From NCBI GenBank assembly GCA_947473305.1, contig CANJCB010000003.1, positions 1 to 64,000 of the forward strand: DNA of 64,000 bases, read 5' to 3'. This document shows positions 58,957 to 64,000 of the stretch, one piece after another. Position numbers and translations under genes: made by a program. The notes under the pieces are model-generated. The model worked only from the letters and a program-made list of their open reading frames with translations. It ran no database searches and was not told where the DNA came from. This stretch comes from Rhodospirillales bacterium (GTDB lineage Bacteria > Pseudomonadota > Alphaproteobacteria > ATCC43930 > CGMCC-115725). Positions within the stretch are counted from its first letter, which is position 1, and every line of letters starts with the position of its first letter.

Positions 58957-60056
58957 GCGGCGCTGGCCCGCGTCCGGGCCTGGAGCGCGCCCCAGGCCGC
59001 AACCAGCCGGTCGATATCCGCCTCGGTGGAGGTCCAGCCGAGGCTCACCCGGATGGCGCAGCCCGCGTCGGCCGCGCCCATGGCGGTCAGCACATGGCTT
59101 GCCCTGACCTTGCCCGAGGAACAGGCGGAACCGGCGCTGACCATGACGCCCGCCAGATCGAGCGCCATGACCTGGGTCGCGGAAGGAACCCCCGGCATGG
59201 CGATGCAGCTCGTATTGGGCAGCCGTGCGACATCCCGCCCGTAAATCGTGGCCTCGGGCGCGATCTCGGTGATCCGCCGTTCCAGCTCGTCGCGCAGGGC
59301 GCTGACGGCCAACCAATCCCCGAAGCGGCCGGCGACGATCTCGGCCGCCACGCCGAAGCCGACGATGCCCGGCACATTCTCGGTCCCGGCGCGCAGGCCC
59401 CGCTCCTGCCCGCCGCCGGTCTGGAGCGCCCGGAGCGGCGCATCGCCCACCACCAGCGCCCCGATCCCCGGCGGCCCGCCGAGCTTATGCGCGGAAACCG
59501 AGACCAGATCCGCCCCGCAATCGGAGATCTTAAGAGGCAGCTTGCCGACCGCCTGGATAGCGTCACAATGGAACAACCCATCGTGCCGATGGACGATTTC
59601 CGCGACTGCCGCAAAGGGCTGGACGACCCCCGTCTCGTTATTGGCGGCCATGACCGACACCAGCGCCGGCCCGCCCGTGGCCAGCATCGCGCCGAGCCGC
59701 GCCAGATCGACGATGCCCGCCCCATCGACCGGCAGCACCTCGGCCCCGGGGATCGCGGCGAGCACGGAATCATGCTCTACGGCGGAAACGATGACCCGGC
59801 GGGCCGACATGCCCTTCAAGGCGAGCTGGTTCGCCTCGGTCCCGCCGCTGGTGAAGACGATCCGATCCGCCGCCGTGCCGATCAAAGCGGCGACCTGCGC
59901 CCTGGCCCGTTCCACGGAACGCCGCGCCGCCCGTCCCCGGCCGTGGACGGAAGAAGGATTGCCCCCGGCCTCCAGCGCCCCGCGCATGGCCTCTGCCGCC
60001 GCCGGCCAGATGGGGGCGGTGGCGTTCCAATCGAGATAGCATGTCGCTTCGGTCAT
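58953..60056 (-). CDS. NifS-like cysteine desulfurase (tandem paralogue of IscS)
   Basis: The 367-residue protein is a second class I desulfurase. LDWNATAPIWPAAAEAM begins the fold, SGGTEANQLALKGM near 71-84, the PLP lysine is in SVSAHKLGGPPGIGALVV near 190, and the catalytic Cys is in SAGSACSSGKVRASHVL near 320. It differs in sequence from the next gene, so the pair is an old duplication. The start is ATG at 60056. It lies 33 bases after the iscR stop. Confidence 0.93.
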   Translation of the reverse strand: MTEATCYLDWNATAPIWPAAAEAMRGALEAGGNPSSVHGRGRAARRSVERARAQVAALIGTAADRIVFTSGGTEANQLALKGMSARRVIVSAVEHDSVLAAIPGAEVLPVDGAGIVDLARLGAMLATGGPALVSVMAANNETGVVQPFAAVAEIVHRHDGLFHCDAIQAVGKLPLKISDCGADLVSVSAHKLGGPPGIGALVVGDAPLRALQTGGGQERGLRAGTENVPGIVGFGVAAEIVAGRFGDWLAVSALRDELERRITEIAPEATIYGRDVARLPNTSCIAMPGVPSATQVMALDLAGVMVSAGSACSSGKVRASHVLTAMGAADAGCAIRVSLGWTSTEADIDRLVAAWGALQARTRASAA

Positions 60057-60089
60057 GAACGGGTCATGCCGGCTCTCCCGGCCCCGGCT

Positions 60090-60560
60090 CTATTCGGCGG
60101 CGGCGTCGCTCGCCACCGTCTCGCGGTGGTGGGCGCCGCTGGTGCCGAGCACCCGCCGCTCGCAGACATCGGCCAGGGAGACCGAACTGAGATAAAGATG
60201 GATCTGGTTCCCCAATTCCTCCCAGAGGTCATGGGTCAGGCAGCGGGTCTTGTTGCCGCTGCAGCCGACGGGAGCCCCCGGCGCGCAGCGGGTCGCCCGG
60301 ATCGGCTCGTCGACCGCCAGGATGATATCGGAAATCCGCGTCTCGCAGGCGCCATGGGCCAGGAGATAGCCGCCGCCCGGCCCGCGCACGCTGCGCACGA
60401 GGCCGCCGATCCGGAGCTTGGCGAAAAGCTGCTCCAGGTAGGAGAGCGAGATCTGCTGGCGTTCCGCGATATCGGCGAGGCAGACCGGCGGGCCCTCGCA
60501 ATGCTTGGCGAGATCGACCATGGCCATGACCGCGTAGCGGCCCTTGGTGCTGAGCCTCAT
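60090..60560 (-). CDS. iscR: Rrf2-family regulator IscR
   Basis: The 156-residue regulator has a winged-helix N-terminus ([37 protein letters not shown]). The cluster-binding region has three cysteines in [20 protein letters not shown] near 90-109, with the His ligand. It represses isc genes when it holds a 2Fe-2S cluster. The ATG at 60560 overlaps the cysE stop by four bases, so it is co-transcribed with cysE. Confidence 0.95.
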   Translation of the reverse strand: MRLSTKGRYAVMAMVDLAKHCEGPPVCLADIAERQQISLSYLEQLFAKLRIGGLVRSVRGPGGGYLLAHGACETRISDIILAVDEPIRATRCAPGAPVGCSGNKTRCLTHDLWEELGNQIHLYLSSVSLADVCERRVLGTSGAHHRETVASDAAAE

Positions 60561-61339
60561 CGGCTTCTCCTCGCCCCGGCCTCGGTCGCGGTGGAGGCGG
60601 GATCGGGGAAGGACATCACTTGGCCCTGGTCTTCCGTCCGCTCCAGCTCCTCGACCCGGGCGCGCAGGGTGGTGACTTCCTCCAGCAGGCCCTGGAGGGC
60701 GCGGGACACGGGATCCAGCAGCTCGTCGCAGGGGGTGCCATAGGGCAGGAAGGGATCGTGCGGCTCCTGCGCCTTGGCGCCGACCACCTTGGCGGGGATG
60801 CCGGCCATGGTGACGCCGGGCGGGACCTCGGCCAGGACCACCGCATTGGCCCCGATCCGCGCGCCCACGCCCACCGTGAAATCGCCCAGGATCTGCGCCC
60901 CGGAGCCCACGATCACGCGATCTTCCAAGGTCGGATGGCGCTTGCCCTTGTGGAGCTTGGTGCCGCCGAGCGTCACGCCCTGGTAGAGCGTCACGTCGTC
61001 GCCGATCACCGTGGTCTCGCCGATAACGACGCCCATGCCGTGGTCGATGAAGAGCCGCCGGCCGATCCGGGCGCCCGGATGGATCTCGATCCCGGTCATC
61101 ATCCGACCCATTTGGGACATAAGCCGGCCGAGCAGGAAACGATTATGCTTCCAGAGCCAATGCCCGACCCTATAGAAGAGGAGCGCGTGGAAACCCGGAT
61201 AGCACAGCACCACCTCGGCGCGCGAGCGCGCGGCCGGATCGTGCGCCAGCACCGTATCGATTTCGTCACGCAGGTTTTTGAAAACCATGAAAGAGCCTGT
61301 GATATGATCGCCGGCCGAATGAACGGTAATTTGAGCCAT
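60557..61339 (-). CDS. cysE: Serine O-acetyltransferase
   Basis: The 260-residue hexapeptide-repeat transferase makes O-acetylserine for cysteine synthesis. [23 protein letters not shown]-type N-terminal segment, [18 protein letters not shown] near 98-115 and [19 protein letters not shown] near 124-142 are the EpsC-type signatures. The ATG at 61339 follows AGGGAAAATTAT; an ATG at 61288 would be the shorter conventional start. A C-terminal extension of about 60 residues follows the hexapeptide domain. It heads the isc operon and links cysteine supply to cluster assembly. Confidence 0.93.
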   Translation of the reverse strand: MAQITVHSAGDHITGSFMVFKNLRDEIDTVLAHDPAARSRAEVVLCYPGFHALLFYRVGHWLWKHNRFLLGRLMSQMGRMMTGIEIHPGARIGRRLFIDHGMGVVIGETTVIGDDVTLYQGVTLGGTKLHKGKRHPTLEDRVIVGSGAQILGDFTVGVGARIGANAVVLAEVPPGVTMAGIPAKVVGAKAQEPHDPFLPYGTPCDELLDPVSRALQGLLEEVTTLRARVEELERTEDQGQVMSFPDPASTATEAGARRSR

Positions 61340-61360
61340 ATAATTTTCCCTACCATTCCA

Positions 61361-61427
61361 GTCAAGTTTAGCGAGCTCGATATGAGGCGTTCCGGGTGTA
61401 AAGACCGAGTCCAGTTGTCAAGTTTAG
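61361..61427. promoter_or_regulatory. Direct repeats with TTGAC boxes in the cysE-isc leader
   Basis: CTAAACTTGAC occurs twice on the minus strand (61417-61427 and 61361-61371), 56 bases apart. Each contains a -35-like TTGAC. They could mark tandem promoters, or an operator for IscR, of the cysE-iscR operon. The region also contains the start of the divergent hydrolase gene's leader. Confidence 0.45.
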
Positions 61428-61442
61428 GAGCCGGAAGCTCTC

Positions 61443-62102
61443 ATGCCTGAAGTGATCATGAACGGGCCCGAGGGGCGGCTCGAAGGGCGTTACCACCACT
61501 CAAAGCAGCCCAATGCGCCGATCGCATTGCTGCTTCATCCGCATCCGCAGCATGGCGGGACGATGAACAACAAGGTGGTCTATACGCTCTATCACGCCTT
61601 CGTGCGGCGCGGATATTCGGCGCTCCGCTTCAATTTCCGGGGTGTGGGACGCAGCCAGGGCGTCTTCGACCGGGGCGAGGGGGAGCTGTCCGACGCGGCC
61701 TCCGCGCTCGACTGGCTCCAGACCTATAACCCAAATGCCTCGGCCTGCTGGATCGGCGGCTTTTCCTTCGGCGCCTGGATCGGGATGCAGCTTTTGATGC
61801 GGCGTCCGGAGATCGACGGATTTATTTCCATCGCGCCCCCCGCGAACCAATGCGACTTCACTTTCCTCGCCCCCTGCCCCGCCTCGGGCCTCATCGTCCA
61901 GGGCGACCAGGACCAGTTGGTGCCGCTGGAACCGGTGCAGAAGCTCATCACCAAGCTGATGCACCAGCGCGACATCAAGATCGAATACAAGATCATCCCC
62001 GGCGCGGATCACTTCTTCCAGGGCAAGCTGGTCGAGCTCAACGAGGCGATCGAGGGCTATATCAACGAGAAGCCCAGGGTTACCAAGGCAGCGTCGAGGT
62101 AG
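61443..62102 (+). CDS. Alpha/beta hydrolase of the dienelactone-hydrolase-like group
   Basis: The 219-residue protein has LLLHPHPQHGGTMNNKVVYTL near 29-49, ALRFNFRGVGRSQGVFDRG near 60-78, the nucleophile motif CWIGGFSFGAWIGM near 102-115, the acid in LIVQGDQDQLVP near 149 and the His in IPGADHFFQGKL near 188. These positions form a Ser-Asp-His triad. Short hydrolases of this type are widespread in alphaproteobacteria and poorly characterised. The gene is divergent from cysE. Confidence 0.85.
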   Translation: MPEVIMNGPEGRLEGRYHHSKQPNAPIALLLHPHPQHGGTMNNKVVYTLYHAFVRRGYSALRFNFRGVGRSQGVFDRGEGELSDAASALDWLQTYNPNASACWIGGFSFGAWIGMQLLMRRPEIDGFISIAPPANQCDFTFLAPCPASGLIVQGDQDQLVPLEPVQKLITKLMHQRDIKIEYKIIPGADHFFQGKLVELNEAIEGYINEKPRVTKAASR

Positions 62103-62109
62103 GCACAAA

Positions 62110-62238
62110 AGTCCTTCTCCGCCCTTCAGGGGGAGAAGGATTTAGGATGAGGTGGGGCGAGAGCGGGCTTTAAGCCCGAGCATCTCGCCACTGGCGAAAC
62201 CTACTTCACCCTTCCCGCTCCGCGGGTTCCTTCCCTCA
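62110..62238 (+). repeat. Repeat family A copy 3
   Basis: CCTTCTCCGCCC with GGGGGAGAAGGATTTAGGATG begins it. The outer arms GGCGAG / CTCGCC enclose an inner stem GGGCTT-TAAGCCC, different from GGCGC-GCGCC in copy 2 but in the same place. It ends in CCTACTTCACCCTTCCCG and supplies the stop codon of the convergent GMC gene (62236-62238). Confidence 0.85.
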
Positions 62239-63846
62239 CCCCGCCCGGATGAAATCCGCGCAGCGTTCGCCGATCATGATCGAGGGGGCGTTGGTGTTGC
62301 CGCCGACGATGGTCGGCATGACCGAGGCGTCCGCCACCCGCAGCCCATCGATCCCGCGCAGCCGCAACCGGCTGTCAAGCACGGCCAGCGGGTCGCCGTC
62401 CGGTCCCATCCGGCAGGTGCCGACCGGGTGGTAGAGCGTGGCCACCGTCCGCAGGACATAGTTCCGCATACCCTCGTCATCCGCCCCGGCGGCCCCCGGC
62501 ACGAGTTCCCCGCTGTTATAGGACGCCAGCGCCGGCGCCGAGGCGATCCGGCGGGAAATCTTCAGGCCCTGGACCAGAACCTCCACATCCGCCTCGTCCG
62601 CCAGGAAATCGGGCTCCAGGGCCGGGCGGTCGGCGGGATCGGCGGACGCCAGCCGCACGCGGCCCCGGCTCTTGGGCCGCAGCAGGGTCGAATAGATCGC
62701 GAAGCCGTGGCGACGGGGCACCGCCCGGTTGAGATCCTTCAGGGCGGCCATGAAGGTCAATTGCAGGTCCGGGGCTTCCACCTCCGGCCGGGTTCGGACG
62801 AAACCCGCCGCCTCCACCATATTGGAGCTGATCGGCCCGCGCCGGGCGAAGGCATAGTTCAAGGCCCCCAGGGCCATGCGCGGGAAGGACCGGGGCGTGA
62901 GCGCATAGCTCCGGGCGCTGGGGTCTTCGAGTTGCAGCACCACCGTCGGATGGTCCTGGAGGTTCTCACCGACGCCGGGGAGGTCGAGGATCGGCGCGAT
63001 CCCCAATCCGCGCAGCGTCTCCGCCGGGCCGATGCCGGAGAGCATCAGAAGCTGCGGGCTGTTGATCGCCCCGCCGCAGAGGATCACTTCCCGCGTGGCG
63101 GTGAGGTCGGCATTCTCCCCGTTCCGCCGGATCGAGAGGCCCACCGCGCGGCGGCCCTCGATGCGGATTTTCGTCACCAGCGTGTCCGGCAGGACCGTCA
63201 GATTCGGCCGGTCCAGCGCCGGATGCAGGAAGGCACGGGCGCTGCTCCAGCGCTCGCCGTTCTTCTGCGTCACCTCGACGAGGCCGAAACCGTCCTGGGT
63301 CGGGCCGTTGAAATCCTCGTTGCGCGGGAACTGCAACTCCGCCGCCGCCTCGACGAAGGCATGGGCGATGGGGTTGGGCGAGCGCACGGGGGCGACGTTG
63401 AGTTCCCCGCCCCTGCCGTGGAAGGGCGTCTCCCCCCGCTCCCGGTTCTCGTGGCGGCGAAAGACCGGCAGCACGTCCTTATAGGCCCAGCCCTCGTTGC
63501 CGAGAGCCGACCATTCGTCGAAATCACTCGCATGGCCGCGCATATAGACCATGCCGTTGACCGAGCTCGTCCCGCCGAAAAGCTTGCCGCGCGGACAGGG
63601 AATGGCATGGCCGAAGAGCCGCTCGGTCGGGGTGAAGCTGTGCTGCCAATTGTATTTGGCATGCGGCAGCAGCAGGGTGTTGCCGATGGGCAGCGTCGTC
63701 CTGACCTTGGCCGACAGCCCGCGATCCGAAGGCCCCGCCTCGACGAGGCAGACCCGGGTCTTGCCATCCGCCGTCAGGCGATTGGCGATCACGCAGCCCG
63801 CTGAGCCGGCGCCTATGACGATATAGTCGAAGGCGCCGGTTTCCAT
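62236..63846 (-). CDS. GMC-family FAD-dependent oxidoreductase (choline-dehydrogenase-like)
   Basis: The 536-residue enzyme has the ADP-binding motif YIVIGAGSAGCVIANRLTADG at the N-terminus. GMC signature 1 lies in RGKLFGGTSSVNGMVYMRGH near 86-105 and signature 2 in GAINSPQLLMLSGIGP near 260-275. The active-site His is in YHPVGTCRMG near 470, and GGNTNAPSIMIGERCADFI lies near the end. It oxidises an alcohol such as choline or a long-chain alcohol; no betaine genes are nearby, so BetA is not assigned. It is followed upstream by the purA tail on the same strand. Confidence 0.91.
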   Translation of the reverse strand: METGAFDYIVIGAGSAGCVIANRLTADGKTRVCLVEAGPSDRGLSAKVRTTLPIGNTLLLPHAKYNWQHSFTPTERLFGHAIPCPRGKLFGGTSSVNGMVYMRGHASDFDEWSALGNEGWAYKDVLPVFRRHENRERGETPFHGRGGELNVAPVRSPNPIAHAFVEAAAELQFPRNEDFNGPTQDGFGLVEVTQKNGERWSSARAFLHPALDRPNLTVLPDTLVTKIRIEGRRAVGLSIRRNGENADLTATREVILCGGAINSPQLLMLSGIGPAETLRGLGIAPILDLPGVGENLQDHPTVVLQLEDPSARSYALTPRSFPRMALGALNYAFARRGPISSNMVEAAGFVRTRPEVEAPDLQLTFMAALKDLNRAVPRRHGFAIYSTLLRPKSRGRVRLASADPADRPALEPDFLADEADVEVLVQGLKISRRIASAPALASYNSGELVPGAAGADDEGMRNYVLRTVATLYHPVGTCRMGPDGDPLAVLDSRLRLRGIDGLRVADASVMPTIVGGNTNAPSIMIGERCADFIRAG

Positions 63847-63852
63847 GGGATA

Positions 63853-64000
63853 TCAGTCCTCGAAGGGGTCTCGCACCAGGATCGTGTCGTCGCGTTCGGG
63901 ACTTGTCGAGAGGATAGCCACCGGCGTCTCGATCAATTCTTCCACACGGCGGACGTATTTGATCGCCGTCGCCGGAAGATCCGCCCAGGAGCGCGCGCCC
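63853..64000 (-). CDS. purA: Adenylosuccinate synthetase, C-terminal end (5' part outside the window)
   Basis: The last 48 codons are present. The translated tail [20 protein letters not shown] matches the PurA C-terminus (LPANAQKYVxRIEEL). It continues [20 protein letters not shown] to the stop TGA (63853-63855). PurA joins IMP and aspartate in AMP synthesis, complementing purEK at the other end of the window. The stop lies six bases before the GMC gene start, so the two may be co-transcribed. Confidence 0.9.
   Translation of the reverse strand, partial: GARSWADLPATAIKYVRRVEELIETPVAILSTSPERDDTILVRDPFED

Noticed and set aside
1-64000. tRNA, rRNA, prophage or integrase signatures
   Set aside because: No TPsiC-like GGTTCGAATCC block, rRNA core or integrase/transposase motif was seen on either strand; a tRNAscan and HMM search would settle it.

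Overview
The window is a 64 kb piece of a GC-rich chromosome, coding on both strands with short intergenic gaps. The gene content points to an alphaproteobacterium, most likely in or near the Rhodospirillales. The evidence is a three-gene proton-translocating transhydrogenase (pntAA-pntAB-pntB), a COQ9-type gene divergent from rpsU, an IscR-led iron-sulfur operon containing two cysteine desulfurases, and intergenic repeats beginning CGTCATTGCGAG. The order-level placement is inference. There are no rRNA or tRNA genes, CRISPR arrays, integrases or transposases, so this is core chromosome carrying many small palindromic repeats. purE-purK lie near the left edge and the 3' end of purA at the right edge.

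Layout. 1-4.4 kb: tail of a coat-U/fimbrial-like secreted protein, purEK, COQ9-def divergent from rpsU, and a small secreted protein. 4.4-11.7 kb: the transhydrogenase operon, an ECF sigma/anti-sigma pair, a PhaC-like hydrolase and a pentapeptide-repeat protein. 11.7-20 kb: a glycan region with an ABC exporter, a glycosidase-like/GT2 fusion and galE on the minus strand, then ugd and UDP-xylose synthase on the plus strand; a UDP-glucuronate 4-epimerase follows at 25.5 kb. 20-28 kb: a UbiB-like kinase interrupted by an in-frame amber codon, oligoendopeptidase F, an acyl-CoA synthetase, an SGNH hydrolase and a DedA protein. 28-36 kb: a BMP-type nucleoside ABC importer with cytidine deaminase, a TerC/YjbE protein, an MFS protein and an orphan SRP-type GTPase. 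36-41 kb: an SsuABC-like importer, a small secreted protein behind a LuxR-box-like palindrome, DedA and YdcF. 41-46 kb: a 2-oxoacid:ferredoxin oxidoreductase fused into an operon with a GltD-like iron-sulfur flavoprotein. 46-55 kb: MFS, DUF1194, a divergent Hfq, mnmA, an EmrAB-type pump with its MarR regulator, and a VanB-type reductase. 55-64 kb: a ParDE pair, a CDF metal exporter, the cysE-iscR-nifS-iscS-iscA-(hscA remnant)-fdx operon, an alpha/beta hydrolase, a GMC oxidoreductase and purA.

The most unusual features are these. (1) In the isc operon the hscA position holds only a 143-residue internally deleted Hsp70, and iscU and hscB are missing from the locus. (2) An 852-residue protein joins a glycosidase-like barrel to a membrane GT2 synthase beside its own ABC exporter. 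(3) The Hfq homologue has an altered rim and altered RNA-binding residues. (4) At least four families of intergenic inverted repeats are present. One of them has a variable arm that differs in sequence between copies but still folds.

Motifs, start sites and coordinates were read by eye. Family assignments rest on recalled motifs, not on database searches.
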